64,000 bases of DNA from CAVQGM01 sp963712065 (GCA_963712065.1 CAVQGM010000002.1:992001-1056000); one strand, 5' to 3'; counted from the first letter of the stretch, positions 41,309-51,493 are shown. Program-made: numbers and translations. The notes: generated by a model not told the origin, from the sequence alone.

Positions 41309-42904
41309 ATGCCAGTGACTCCCGTCGAGCCCGCAACCGACCCGGAGGCGAGCCCCGAGGCCCCGAGCCCGGACGGCCCCAACCCCGACATCGTGATCAT
41401 CGGCGCCGGCCCGGCCGGGCTCACCGCCGCCTACGAGCTCACCAAGACGGGCACCCCGTCCACCGTGCTCGAGGCCGACTCGGTCGTCGGCGGCATCAGC
41501 CGCACCGTCGAGCGCGACGGCTGGCGCTTCGACATCGGCGGGCACCGGTTCTTCACCAAGGTCGGCCCCGTCGAGCACCTCTGGCACGAGCTGCTGCGGC
41601 CCGACGAGTTCCTGCTGCGGCCCCGCATGAGCCGCATCTACTACCAGGGCAAGTTCTACGACTACCCGATCAAGCCGCTCAACGCCCTGCGCAACCTCGG
41701 CATCATCGAGGCGATCCGTTGCGTCGTCTCCTACCTGTGGGTGCGGGTGCGCCCGCCGAAGGACCAGAGCACGCTCGAGGGCTACATCGTCGCCAACTAC
41801 GGGTGGCGGCTCTACCACCACTTCTTCAAGACCTACAACGAGAAGGTGTGGGGCGTGCCGGCCTCCGAGCTCTCGGCCGACTGGGGCGCCCAGCGCATCA
41901 AGGGCATGTCGCTGTGGAGCGCGGTCTGGGAACCGCTGCGGGCCCGGTTCGTCGGCCGCCGCCAGGACAAGGCGAAGCAGGTCACCAGCCTCATCGAGGA
42001 GTTCCAGTACCCCAAGTACGGACCCGGCATGATGTGGGAGCGTTGCCGCGACGTCGTCGAGGCCGCCGGCACCAAGGTGGTCATGAACACGAAGGTGTCC
42101 ACCATCAAGGTCGCCGACGACCGCGCCGTCGGCGTGGTCGCCACCGACGACCACGGGGTCACCACCGAGTACCCGGCCGATCACGTCATCTCGACGATGC
42201 CGTTCCCGCGGTTGCTCGAGGCGATGGCGCCGGCGGTGCCCGAGGACGTCCTCGCCGCGGCCAAGGGGCTCACCTTCCGGGACTTCCTCACCGTGGCCCT
42301 CGTCGTCCCCGAGTCCGACGGCTTCCCCGACAACTGGATCTACATCCACGCCCCCGAGGTGATGGTCGGCCGCATCCAGAACTTCGGGTCGTGGTCGCCG
42401 TACCTGGTGAAGGACGGCCGCACCTGCCTCGGCCTCGAGTACTTCGTGTTCGAGGGCGACGAGCTGTGGAACGCCTCCGACGAGGACCTCATCGCCCGCG
42501 GCACCCGCGAGCTGCAGGCGCTCGGCCTGGCCGACCCCTCCGACGTCGAGGCCGGCTACGTGGTGCGGATGCCCAAGGCCTACCCGGTCTACGACGAGAC
42601 CTACAAGGACAACGTCGAGGTCCTGCGACGTTGGCTCGAGGCCCACGCCCCCAACGTGCACCCCGTCGGCCGCAACGGCATGCACAAGTACAACAACCAG
42701 GACCACTCGATGTACACGGCCATGCTCACCGTGGAGAACATCGTCCTCGGCGCCCACCACGACATCTGGGCGGTCAACGTCGAGGAGGACTACCACGAGG
42801 AGAAGGCCGATCCCTCCTCGACCAACACCGGGACCGGCCGTGACGCGCCGGTCATCCCGCGGTCGGCCTACGGCTCCGACCACCCCATCAACCGGCCGAC
42901 GTGA
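41309..42904 (+). CDS. UDP-galactopyranose-mutase-like FAD-dependent oxidoreductase
   Basis: A 531-residue flavoprotein. After a 40-residue Pro/Glu leader, the FAD fold starts DIVIIGAGPAGLTAAYELTK and continues VLEADSVVGGISRTVERDGWRFDIGGHRFF, the block shared by UDP-galactopyranose mutase and amine oxidases; VNVEEDYHEEKAD is near the end. A role in making a furanose or oxidised sugar nucleotide for the neighbouring transferases is plausible, but a clear UGM signature cannot be claimed. GGAAGGA ends 4 bases before the ATG. GTGA overlap couples it to the GT4 gene. Confidence 0.7.
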   Translation: MPVTPVEPATDPEASPEAPSPDGPNPDIVIIGAGPAGLTAAYELTKTGTPSTVLEADSVVGGISRTVERDGWRFDIGGHRFFTKVGPVEHLWHELLRPDEFLLRPRMSRIYYQGKFYDYPIKPLNALRNLGIIEAIRCVVSYLWVRVRPPKDQSTLEGYIVANYGWRLYHHFFKTYNEKVWGVPASELSADWGAQRIKGMSLWSAVWEPLRARFVGRRQDKAKQVTSLIEEFQYPKYGPGMMWERCRDVVEAAGTKVVMNTKVSTIKVADDRAVGVVATDDHGVTTEYPADHVISTMPFPRLLEAMAPAVPEDVLAAAKGLTFRDFLTVALVVPESDGFPDNWIYIHAPEVMVGRIQNFGSWSPYLVKDGRTCLGLEYFVFEGDELWNASDEDLIARGTRELQALGLADPSDVEAGYVVRMPKAYPVYDETYKDNVEVLRRWLEAHAPNVHPVGRNGMHKYNNQDHSMYTAMLTVENIVLGAHHDIWAVNVEEDYHEEKADPSSTNTGTGRDAPVIPRSAYGSDHPINRPT

Positions 42905-44085
42905 CCCATCCCGCCACGCCCGACCTCCGGGAGCTCGTGGCGTCGAGCACCATCCGCCGCGTCCACATCCTGGCGTGGCGCGACCTGGCCGACGTCGAGG
43001 CCGGCGGGTCCGAGCTGCACGCCGCGACCGTGGCCCGCACGTGGGCCGAGGCCGGCCTCGACATCACCATGCGGACGTCCTACGCGCAGGGCCACCCGCC
43101 CGACGAGCGCCGCGACGGCTACCGGGTCGTCCGGCGACGCGGGCGCTACATGGTCTTCCCGGCCGCGGTGGTGGCCGAGCTGCGCCACCTGCAGGGCCCA
43201 CGGGACGCCCTCGTCGAGATCTGGAACGGGGTCCCGTTCCTCAGCCCGCTGTGGGCGCGCGGCCCTCGGTGCACCTGGATCCACCACGTGCACCGCAACA
43301 TGTGGGGCATGGTGCTCGAGGACCCGAGGCTGGCCCGCATCGGCGAGCTGCTCGAGACGCGCGTCATCCCTCCGCTCTACCGGACGACGCCGATCGTCAC
43401 CCTCTCCGAGTCGTCCCGACACGAGCTGGTGCACGACCTGCACTTCAAGGCCGACAACGTCCTGGTGGTGCCGCCCGGCGTCGATGCCCGCTTCCACCCC
43501 GACCCCGACGTCGCCAAGAGCCCCCGCCCGCTGGTGGTGGCAGTCGGACGGCTCATGCCCCCCAAGCGGTTCGACGAGCTGATCCGGATCGTCGCCGACG
43601 TCCGGGGCCGCGTGCCCGACATCGAGCTGGCGATCGTGGGCGACGGCGTCGAACGGGCGAGCCTGCGCGACCTCGTGGCGTCGCTCGAGCTCGAGGACCA
43701 CGTGTCGTTCCTCGGCCGCATCGACGACGACGAGCTGGTCGACCTCTACCGACGGGCGTGGGTGCTGTCGAGCACCTCCATCGCCGAGGGTTGGGGCATG
43801 ACCGTGACCGAGGCCGCGGCCTGTGGCACGCCGGCGGTCGTCACCGACATCAGCGGACACCGTGACTCCGTCGCCAACGGGCTGAGCGGCCTGCTCTCCC
43901 CGACGTCGCGGGAGCTGACCCGGCACCTCACCGAGGTGCTGACCGACGCCGACCTGCGAGCCCGCCTCGCCGAGGGCGCCCGCAAGCACGCCGCCCAGTT
44001 CACCTGGGACGCCACCGCCGCGAACCTCTTCGTGCCCCTCGCCCGTCAGGCCGACCACCGGCACCGTGGGCCGCACCGCCCGTGA
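42901..44085 (+). CDS. GT4 glycosyltransferase
   Basis: A 394-residue GT-B enzyme that transfers a sugar from a nucleotide donor, probably on the cytosolic face. VEAGGSELHAATVARTWAEAG near residue 33 is the acceptor-side glycine loop. The donor side has VAVGRLMPPKRFDELIRIVADV near residue 208, FLGRIDDDELVDLYRRAWVLSSTSIAEGWGMTVTEAAACGTPAVV near residues 268-312, whose E..G..E pattern matches the family. GTG 42901 overlaps the preceding stop as GTGA. Sugar and acceptor unknown. Confidence 0.85.
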   Translation: MTHPATPDLRELVASSTIRRVHILAWRDLADVEAGGSELHAATVARTWAEAGLDITMRTSYAQGHPPDERRDGYRVVRRRGRYMVFPAAVVAELRHLQGPRDALVEIWNGVPFLSPLWARGPRCTWIHHVHRNMWGMVLEDPRLARIGELLETRVIPPLYRTTPIVTLSESSRHELVHDLHFKADNVLVVPPGVDARFHPDPDVAKSPRPLVVAVGRLMPPKRFDELIRIVADVRGRVPDIELAIVGDGVERASLRDLVASLELEDHVSFLGRIDDDELVDLYRRAWVLSSTSIAEGWGMTVTEAAACGTPAVVTDISGHRDSVANGLSGLLSPTSRELTRHLTEVLTDADLRARLAEGARKHAAQFTWDATAANLFVPLARQADHRHRGPHRP

Positions 44086-44101
44086 GCGCCCGCCCCGGTC
44101 G

Positions 44102-47100
44102 ATGACGACCACCGCCCCCGCGGAGCCGACGTCGTCGGCGTCGCCCGTGCGCGCCCGGCGCGACTGGCTCGGGGTGGTGGTGCCGGTGCTGCTCGCCTAC
44201 GTCCCGCTGCTGCTCACCAAGCCCGGACAGGTCGGCGCCGACACCAAGACCTACCTCTACCTCGACCCCGGCAAGCTGCTGCGGGACGCGCCGTACATCT
44301 GGGACTCCCAGATCGGCCTCGGCACCGTGACCCACCAGAACATCGGGTACCTCTGGCCGATGGGGCCCTGGTACTGGCTGTTCGACGTGGCCGGCGTGCC
44401 CGACTGGATGGCCCAGCGCCTGTGGCTCGGCACCGTCATGGTCGCCGCCGCCCTCGGCGTGCGCTTCCTGCTCCGCACCTTCGGGTGGGGAGCAGGCGAC
44501 GGACCGGCCCGCGCCGGGATGCTCGTGGCCTCGCTCGCCTACATGCTCAGCCCGTACATGCTCGCCTACGGGGCCCGGATCTCGGTGATCCTCCTGCCCT
44601 GGGCGGCGCTGCCCTGGCTCATCGCGCTCACCGCCCGGGCCCTGCGCCGCGGCGGCTGGCGCGACCCGGCGCTGTTCGCCCTCGTGGTGCTCACGGTCGG
44701 GGGCATCAACGCCACCGCCCTGCTGCTCATCGGCCTCGGCCCGCTGCTGTGGGTCGTGTACGCGGTCTTCCTCGAGCGCAGCGTCCCGTGGCGGCGGGCG
44801 ATCGGGCCGTTGCTCCGCATCGGGGCCCTCACCTTGCTCACCTCGCTCTGGTGGCTCGCCGGCCTCTGGGCCCAGGGGCGCTACGGCCTGCCGGTCCTCC
44901 GCTTCACCGAGACCTACAAGACCGTCGCCGACGTCTCGACCGCACCCGAGGCGCTCCGCGGCCTGGGCTACTGGTTCTTCTACGGCAAGGACAAGCTCGG
45001 CCCGTGGATCGAGCCGAGCGTCACCTACACCGAGAACCTGCCGGTCCTCGCCCTCAGCTACCTCGTCCCGCTCCTGGCCATCGCCTCGGCCGCCGTCGTG
45101 CGATGGCGGTACCGGGCCTACTTCCTCGTCCTCGTCGCCGTCGGCACCCTCGTCGCCGTGGGGTCCCACCCGTGGGACTCCCCGTCTCCGACGGGCGCGC
45201 TGTTCAAGGAGTGGACGATCAGCGGCAGCGGCATCTCGATGCGGAGCACCCCGCGCGCCGCGCCCCTCATCGTGCTCGGCCTGGCCGTCATGCTCGGCGC
45301 CGGCGTCACCGCCGTGTCCCGGCGGGTCCCGGCCCGCACCGTCCCCGTCACCGCCCTAGCGGCCCTGCTCCTCGTGGCCAACCTGCCGACCCTGTGGACC
45401 GGCGACATGGTGGCCGACAACCTCCAGCGCCCCGAGGAGCTGCCCCAGTACTGGCTCGACGCCGCCGCGTACCTCGACGGTCGGGGCGACGACACGCGCG
45501 TGCTCGAAGTGCCGGGTGCCGACTTCGCCAGCTACCGATGGGGCAACACCGTCGATCCGATCACCCCCGGCCTCATGTCGCGCGGCTACGTCGCCCGCGA
45601 GCTGTTCACCTGGGGCTCGGCGCCCTCCGCCAACCTGCTCAACGCCTACGACCGGCGCTTCCACGAAGGCGACATGGACCCCGACGCCGTCACACCGATC
45701 GCCCGGCTCATGGCCGCCGGCGACCTCACGCTGCGATCCGACCTCCAGTACGAGCGCTACCGGGTCGCCCGGCCGCGGCAGATGTGGCAGCTGCTCAACA
45801 CCTCGCCCGGGCTCGGCTCCCCCGTCGTCTTCGGCGAGGGCACACCACCGAACCGGGCCGGTCCCGAGCTGCCCCTCATCGACGAGATCGAGCTCGGCGC
45901 GCCCGTCGGGCTCGAGGACCCACCGCCGGTCGCCGTGTTCCCGGTCGAGGATCCGGTGCCGATCGTGCGCACCCACGCCGCCGAGCGGCCCCTGCTGGTG
46001 GCCGGCGACGGCGACGGCCTGGTCGACGCCGCGTCGGTCGGCCTCATCGACCCGGTGCAGGCCATCTTCTACTCGGCCTCCTACGCCGAGGACCCCGACG
46101 GCTGGACCACCGTCTACGACCAGGACGCCGACCTGCTGGTCACCGACACCAACCGGAAGCGGGCCCGCCGCTGGGGCACGCTGCGCGAGAACAACGGCTA
46201 CACGGAGATGGCGGGCGAGGTGCCGCTCACCTACGACCCGGGTGATCAGCGGCTGGTCCTGTTCCCGGGCGCCACCGACGACGCCTCCACGGTCAGCGAG
46301 CAGCGGGGCGGGGCCACGGTGCGGGCCACCGGCTACGGCAACCCGGTGACGCTCACCCCGAACGACCGGCCGGTGCTGGCCCTCGACGGGGACCCCGAGA
46401 CGGCGTGGCGCGTCGGCGCGGTCGAGGACCCGCGGGGCCAACGCCTGGTGATCGACTTCGACGCCGCGGTCACCACCGACCAGATCCGCTTCCTCCAACC
46501 CCAGAACCTGGTGCGCAACCGGTGGGTGACCGGCGTCCGACTCCACTTCGACGAGGGACCCGCGGTCGACGCCACCCTCACCGAGGCGTCCCGCGTCGAG
46601 CCCGGCGAGGTCGTCCCGTTCACCTCCCGCACGTTCTCGCACCTCGAGGTGGAGATCACCGCCACCGACATCAGCCCCCGGCCCCGCTACGACGGCATCA
46701 GCTCGGTCGGCTTCGCCGAGGTCGACGTGGCCGGGATCAGGGTCGAGGAGCTCATCCGACCCCCGACCGACCTCCTCGACCAGGCCGGCGCGTCCTCGCT
46801 CGACCGCCGTCTCGGCTTCCTGTTCACCCGGTTGCGCTCCGACCCCCGGGAGCCGGTGCGCACCGACGAGGAGGTCGCCCTCCGCCGCATCGTCGACCTG
46901 CCCACCGACCGCAGCTTCGCCGTCGACGGGCAGGCCCGGATCTCGGCCTCCATCCCCGACGACGAGGTCGACCGCCTCCTCGGCGTGCCGTCGGTGGCCG
47001 AGGGCGGCGTGACCGCCACGTCGAGGGTGCGCCTCGACGGTGCCCTGGACCGGCGGGCGCTCCTGGCCATCGACGGCGACCCGACCACCTCGTGGAACGG

Positions 47101-48553
47101 GGTGTTCGACCGCCAGCGCGGCCAGGGCATCACCGTCGAGGTACCCGGGCCGGTCACCTTCGACCACCTCGACCTCGAGCTCGTGGCCGACGGGCGCCAC
47201 TCGGTGCCCACCCGGCTGCTCGTGCAGGTCGACGACGGGGCGCCGGTCGCCGTCGACGTCCCGCCCGTCGACGACGGCACCGAGCCGAACGCGACGACCG
47301 CCGTGCGCGTCGACCTGCCCCAGCCGGTGACCGGCTCCCGGGTCTCGGTCACCGTCGACGACGTCCGGGAGACCATCACCACGGACTGGTACTCGGGCGA
47401 CCCCATCACGATGCCGGTGGCCATCGCCGAGCTCGGCATCCCCGGCGTCGTGGCCCCCGAGGTGCCCGCCAGCTTCGACAGCGGCTGCCGGGACGACCTG
47501 CTCGCCGTCGACGGCCGCCCGGTGCCCCTGCGCGTCTCCGGCACCACCGTCGACGCCCTCGCCCGCGAGCCGCTGGCCGTCGAGCCGTGCGGCGAGGCCA
47601 GCGCGGCGGCCGGCGGCGGTGACCTGTTCCTGACCGCCGGCGAGCACGTGCTCGACAGCGGCGTGGGGCGCGACCTGGGCATCGACCTCGACCGCATCCT
47701 GCTCGCCTCCGACGCCGGCGGCGGGCCGCTGTCGTCGACCGCCCGCGCCGCCACCGTCCGCCCTGGCGGTCCCTCCACCGAGGTCGTCCACGCCGGCCGG
47801 GTCGACTACGACCTCGACGTCGGTGACGTCGACGGGCCGTTCTGGCTCTCGGTCGGGCAGAGCTGGAACGAGGGTTGGCACGCCGAGGTCGACGGACGCG
47901 GCCTCGGCACCCCGCAGGTGATCGACGGCTACGGGGCCGGCTGGCTCGTCGACCCCGGGGACGCGACCGAGCTGTCGATCCACGTGGAGTGGACCCCGCA
48001 GCGGGTGATCTGGATCTGTCTGGCGCTGTCGGCCCTCGGCGTGCTCGGGTGCCTCGTGCTCGTGGCGGTGAGTCGTCGACCCGACCCGGGGCCCGACGGC
48101 GGCGAGCGCCAGGGCGGGTTCGGCCACGGCGACGACCCCGACGACCCCGAGCTGACCTGGCCGGGCACCGACCGGGACGAGCCCCGCTCGGTGCGTACGT
48201 CGTTGCTCGTGGCCGGCGCCGTGGCCGTCTTCGTCGCCCTCACCAGCCCGGTCGGGCCCGCCCTGGTGCTGCTCCCCCTCGGTGTCGGCGCCGCCACCTA
48301 CGGCGCGCTCCGGTGGGGTCGGGGACGGGGCTGGCTGGCCGTCGGATCCCTCGCTGCGCTGGGCCTGGCCGCGCTCTACGTGGTCGTCAGCCAACTGCGC
48401 TACGCGTACGAGGCCGACTTCACCTGGCCCCTCAGTTTCACCAAGGTCCACGTGCTGGGCCTGGTGACGGTGTTCCTCCTCCTCGCCGAGGCGGTCAGGG
48501 ACCTGGCGGTGCGGCGGAGGCGGCCGGCCGCCGCGCGGCGTACCATCTCCTGA
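44102..48553 (+). CDS. AftD-like alpha-(1,3)-arabinofuranosyltransferase (DUF3367)
   Basis: A very large membrane protein, 1,483 residues from ATG 44102 (GTG 44066 would add 12 and overlap the GT4 gene). The N-terminal part has about eleven helices in the GT-C pattern with DTKTYLYLDPGKLLRDAPY near residue 43, the donor-site Asp region, and TGALFKEWTISGSGISMRS; the middle 800 residues are a periplasmic beta-rich part with two segments (around residues 735-860 and 980-1100) like F5/8 type C/CBM discoidin folds (VLALDGDPETAWRV, LLAIDGDPTTSWNGV). Final helices lie near residues 1300-1470. In mycobacteria AftD builds arabinogalactan and lipoarabinomannan arabinan from decaprenyl-phosphoarabinose. 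Length and layout fit. Confidence 0.82.
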   Translation: MTTTAPAEPTSSASPVRARRDWLGVVVPVLLAYVPLLLTKPGQVGADTKTYLYLDPGKLLRDAPYIWDSQIGLGTVTHQNIGYLWPMGPWYWLFDVAGVPDWMAQRLWLGTVMVAAALGVRFLLRTFGWGAGDGPARAGMLVASLAYMLSPYMLAYGARISVILLPWAALPWLIALTARALRRGGWRDPALFALVVLTVGGINATALLLIGLGPLLWVVYAVFLERSVPWRRAIGPLLRIGALTLLTSLWWLAGLWAQGRYGLPVLRFTETYKTVADVSTAPEALRGLGYWFFYGKDKLGPWIEPSVTYTENLPVLALSYLVPLLAIASAAVVRWRYRAYFLVLVAVGTLVAVGSHPWDSPSPTGALFKEWTISGSGISMRSTPRAAPLIVLGLAVMLGAGVTAVSRRVPARTVPVTALAALLLVANLPTLWTGDMVADNLQRPEELPQYWLDAAAYLDGRGDDTRVLEVPGADFASYRWGNTVDPITPGLMSRGYVARELFTWGSAPSANLLNAYDRRFHEGDMDPDAVTPIARLMAAGDLTLRSDLQYERYRVARPRQMWQLLNTSPGLGSPVVFGEGTPPNRAGPELPLIDEIELGAPVGLEDPPPVAVFPVEDPVPIVRTHAAERPLLVAGDGDGLVDAASVGLIDPVQAIFYSASYAEDPDGWTTVYDQDADLLVTDTNRKRARRWGTLRENNGYTEMAGEVPLTYDPGDQRLVLFPGATDDASTVSEQRGGATVRATGYGNPVTLTPNDRPVLALDGDPETAWRVGAVEDPRGQRLVIDFDAAVTTDQIRFLQPQNLVRNRWVTGVRLHFDEGPAVDATLTEASRVEPGEVVPFTSRTFSHLEVEITATDISPRPRYDGISSVGFAEVDVAGIRVEELIRPPTDLLDQAGASSLDRRLGFLFTRLRSDPREPVRTDEEVALRRIVDLPTDRSFAVDGQARISASIPDDEVDRLLGVPSVAEGGVTATSRVRLDGALDRRALLAIDGDPTTSWNGVFDRQRGQGITVEVPGPVTFDHLDLELVADGRHSVPTRLLVQVDDGAPVAVDVPPVDDGTEPNATTAVRVDLPQPVTGSRVSVTVDDVRETITTDWYSGDPITMPVAIAELGIPGVVAPEVPASFDSGCRDDLLAVDGRPVPLRVSGTTVDALAREPLAVEPCGEASAAAGGGDLFLTAGEHVLDSGVGRDLGIDLDRILLASDAGGGPLSSTARAATVRPGGPSTEVVHAGRVDYDLDVGDVDGPFWLSVGQSWNEGWHAEVDGRGLGTPQVIDGYGAGWLVDPGDATELSIHVEWTPQRVIWICLALSALGVLGCLVLVAVSRRPDPGPDGGERQGGFGHGDDPDDPELTWPGTDRDEPRSVRTSLLVAGAVAVFVALTSPVGPALVLLPLGVGAATYGALRWGRGRGWLAVGSLAALGLAALYVVVSQLRYAYEADFTWPLSFTKVHVLGLVTVFLLLAEAVRDLAVRRRRPAAARRTIS

Positions 48554-48593
48554 CCACATCGGGGCCGGAGCCACGGGTAGGGAGGTGGGGCCA

Positions 48594-49349
48594 GTGGATG
48601 CTGCATCGACACGCAACGACCGACGCGCCGAGCAGTGCCTGTCGGTGGTCATGCCCTGCTACAACGAGCGGGCCACGATCGAGGAGGTCGTCGACCGGGT
48701 CCTGGCGTCGCCGTACACCCAGGAGCTGCTCATCGTCGACGACGGCTCCACCGACGGCACCCGTGACGTCCTGGCCAAGTTCGACGACCCGCGGGTCCGC
48801 GTCCTGCTCCAGGACCGCAACCAGGGCAAGGGCGCCGCGCTGCGACGCGGCTTCGCCGAGGCCACCGCCGAGTACGTCGTGGTGCAGGACGCCGACCTCG
48901 AGTACGACCCCGCCGAGTTCGGGGACCTCCTCGCACCGCTGCTCGACGGTCGGGCCGACGTGGTCTACGGCTCCCGCTTCCTCGGCGGCCGCCCCCACCG
49001 GGTCCTCTACTTCTGGCACTCGGTCGGCAACAAGGCCCTCACGATCGCCTCCAACGCCTTCACCAACCTGAACCTCACCGACATGGAGACCTGCTACAAG
49101 GTCTTCCGCCGGGAGGTCCTCGACAGCTTCACGCTCGAGGAGGCCCGCTTCGGCATCGAGCCCGAGATCACGGCCAAGATCGCCGCGGCGCGCTGGCGGG
49201 TCTACGAGATCGGCATCTCCTACAGCGGTCGCACCTACGACGAGGGCAAGAAGATCGGCTGGCGCGACGGCCTGCGCGCCTTCTACTGCATCGTCCGCTA
49301 CTCGCCCGTGGGGCAGCGGTGGCCCCGATGGGACCCGCGTCGACCATGA
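48594..49349 (+). CDS. GT2 glycosyltransferase, polyprenol-phosphate type
   Basis: A 251-residue GT-A enzyme. SVVMPCYNERATIEEVVDRVL near residue 18, LLIVDDGSTDGT near residue 48, and VVQDADLEYDP near residue 96 give the three classic strands and the DxD metal site; GSRFLGGRPHRVLYFWHSVGNK follows. GTG 48594 is used because GGAGG lies 8 bases upstream; GTG 48585 is also possible. It follows the AftD-like gene by 40 bases and overlaps the acyltransferase by ATGA. A dolichol-phosphate-mannose synthase-like role is likely. Confidence 0.83.
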   Translation: MDAASTRNDRRAEQCLSVVMPCYNERATIEEVVDRVLASPYTQELLIVDDGSTDGTRDVLAKFDDPRVRVLLQDRNQGKGAALRRGFAEATAEYVVVQDADLEYDPAEFGDLLAPLLDGRADVVYGSRFLGGRPHRVLYFWHSVGNKALTIASNAFTNLNLTDMETCYKVFRREVLDSFTLEEARFGIEPEITAKIAAARWRVYEIGISYSGRTYDEGKKIGWRDGLRAFYCIVRYSPVGQRWPRWDPRRP

Positions 49350-51484
49350 CCCTGCTCGTCCCGCCCCACCCCGACGACGTCGACGACGTCGACGACGTCG
49401 GCGCCGACGAGATCGACCTCCGCGACCCGCACGCCGTCACCCCCGACCGGGTCCCGGTGCCGGTGCCGGCCGACACGACGTCGACGCCCCCGGTGCCGTT
49501 GCTCCGCCACGTCACCGCCCTCGACGGCCTCCGAGGGATCGCCGTGCTCGCGGTGGTCGTCTACCACCTCGACCGCGACTGGCTCCCGGGCGGCTTCCTC
49601 GGGGTCTCGCTGTTCTTCACCCTGTCCGGCTTCCTCATCACCAACCTCCTGTTGGCCGAGGCGACCACCACCGGCGACGTCGACCTCCGGCGGTTCTTTC
49701 GACGTCGCTTCCGTCGGCTGCTGCCGGCCGCGCTGGCCACGCTCGCGCTCGCCGTCGTGCTCGGCGCGCTGGCCGGTGAGGCCAGCCAGCTCGAGAGCCT
49801 CCGCGGCGACGTCGTCTCGGCCCTGGCCTACGTCGCCAACTGGCACTTCATCCTCTCCGGCGACGCCTACGCGGCCACCTTCGAGGCCCCGTCACCGCTC
49901 CTCCACCTGTGGTCGCTGTCGATCGAGGAGCAGTTCTACGTCGTGCTCGCCGTCGTCGCCCTCGGGATCTCCTGGTGGGGCCGTCGGCGGTCGCGCCGCG
50001 GGCTGGCCGTCACGTCGGCCGCCCGCACGTGGGGCATCGTGTTCGGCGTCGCCGCCGCCGCGTCGGTCGTGGCCGGCCTGCTGACCTTCGACGGCGCCAA
50101 CACCGACCGGGTGTACTTCGGGACCGACACCCGGGCCGTCGAGCTCCTCGCCGGTGCGCTGCTCGCCGTCCTCGTCGGCATGCGGGTCCCCGAGCGCCTG
50201 GCGCGCCTCGTCGGCGGGGTCGCGCTGACCGTCCTCACCGGGACCGCCGCCGTCGCCTTCGCCGTGCTGGTGGCGGTGGCCGACACCCAGGCCTCGTGGC
50301 TCTACCGAGGCGGGCTGTGGGGCATGGCCCTCGTGTCGTGCGCCCTCCTCGTCGGGGCGATCCACGACGACGGCCCCCTCGCCCGGGTGCTGCGGTTCGG
50401 CCCCCTCGTCGGGCTCGGGCTCATCAGCTACGGCGTCTACCTGTACCACTGGCCGATCTTCGTGTGGCTCACGCCCGAGCGCACCGGGCTCGACGGGATC
50501 CCCCTCGCCGTCGTGCGGTCGGGGGTCACCCTCGCCGTCGCCCTCCTGTCCTACCGACTCCTCGAACAGCCCATCCGGCGGGGCAGCCTGCGCCTCGGCG
50601 CCCCCCGGGTCGCCCTCGTCGCCGTGATCACCCTCGTCGGCCTCGTCGCCGGGGCCACCGTCGTCGGTGGCCTCGCCGCCGACCGGGCGGTCGTGCGCGG
50701 CAACCCCGGCCTCGCCCTCTCGCTCCCCGGCATCGAGTCGGCCGGCGCCGAGCCGGCCCCGGCGTCACCGTCGACCACCCTCCCGCCCCCGCCGCTACGG
50801 CGGGTGCTGTTCATGGGCGACTCCCTCGTGCACCAGTCGTTCCCGACGATCCAGGACCGCCTGACGACGGCGGGCATCGAGTCGCTCGCCATCGGCGCCG
50901 CCGGCGAGCACCTGCTGTCGCGTGACCGGGAGTGGCTCGACGAGCTGAGCAACACGGTCGCCCTCTGGGATCCCGACCTGGTCGTGCTGGAGGCGTGCTG
51001 CGGTTGGGGCATCCCGATCAAGGACGAGACCTACGTCGCCGCCGACGGCCGCGAGCTTGCTCCCGACACGCCCGAGTCGTGGGCCGAGTGGGCCGAGGTC
51101 GCCGATCGGGCCACCACCATCGCCGGTGCCGGTGGTGCCCGGGTGGTGTGGACGATGGGCCCACCGGCGTTGCCGATGGGCCTGTGGGGCCCGATCGACG
51201 TCCGCGTGGGCGTCGCCAACGACATCTACGCCCGGCTGGTCGGGTGCCGACCCGGCGTCGGGGTGCTCGACTGGCGCGTGATGGCGGCCCCCGACGGGTC
51301 GTTCAGCTGGTTCCTGCCCGGCCCCGACGGTCAGCCGGTGCAGGTGCGCCACGAGGACGGCCTGCACTTCACCCCCGTCGGGCAGGCGGCCGTCGCCGAC
51401 TACACCCGTCAGACGTTGCAGCAGCTCTGGACCACCGGGGGCGGGCGGGCGGGTGCCCCGGCCCCGGTGGTGTGCGCCCCCTAG
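49346..51484 (+). CDS. Acyltransferase 3 fused to an SGNH domain (OafA/LOS type)
   Basis: A 712-residue membrane acyltransferase. After a 45-residue acidic leader with a repeated DDV, the acyltransferase 3 domain starts VTALDGLRGIAVLAVVVYHLDR and holds GVSLFFTLSGFLITNLLL and about ten helices to residue 430. The C-terminal 230 residues form an extracytosolic SGNH domain: MGDSLVHQS near residue 492 (nucleophile Ser) and DGLHFTPVGQ near 678 (catalytic His). It likely O-acylates an envelope glycan. It overlaps the GT2 gene by ATGA; its stop TAG falls in a -10 box for the next gene. Confidence 0.85.
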   Translation: MTLLVPPHPDDVDDVDDVGADEIDLRDPHAVTPDRVPVPVPADTTSTPPVPLLRHVTALDGLRGIAVLAVVVYHLDRDWLPGGFLGVSLFFTLSGFLITNLLLAEATTTGDVDLRRFFRRRFRRLLPAALATLALAVVLGALAGEASQLESLRGDVVSALAYVANWHFILSGDAYAATFEAPSPLLHLWSLSIEEQFYVVLAVVALGISWWGRRRSRRGLAVTSAARTWGIVFGVAAAASVVAGLLTFDGANTDRVYFGTDTRAVELLAGALLAVLVGMRVPERLARLVGGVALTVLTGTAAVAFAVLVAVADTQASWLYRGGLWGMALVSCALLVGAIHDDGPLARVLRFGPLVGLGLISYGVYLYHWPIFVWLTPERTGLDGIPLAVVRSGVTLAVALLSYRLLEQPIRRGSLRLGAPRVALVAVITLVGLVAGATVVGGLAADRAVVRGNPGLALSLPGIESAGAEPAPASPSTTLPPPPLRRVLFMGDSLVHQSFPTIQDRLTTAGIESLAIGAAGEHLLSRDREWLDELSNTVALWDPDLVVLEACCGWGIPIKDETYVAADGRELAPDTPESWAEWAEVADRATTIAGAGGARVVWTMGPPALPMGLWGPIDVRVGVANDIYARLVGCRPGVGVLDWRVMAAPDGSFSWFLPGPDGQPVQVRHEDGLHFTPVGQAAVADYTRQTLQQLWTTGGGRAGAPAPVVCAP

Positions 51485-51487
51485 TCT
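51482..51487 (+). promoter_or_regulatory. -10 box of the next hydrolase gene, overlapping a stop codon
   Basis: TAGTCT ends 6 bases before GTG 51494. Its first three bases are the stop codon of the acyltransferase. Confidence 0.4.
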
Positions 51488-51493
51488 CCCTCC

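Noticed and set aside
45356..48652. 1,098-residue open frame on the minus strand of the AftD-like gene
   Set aside because: No conserved motif; the opposite strand encodes the AftD-like protein with full family features.
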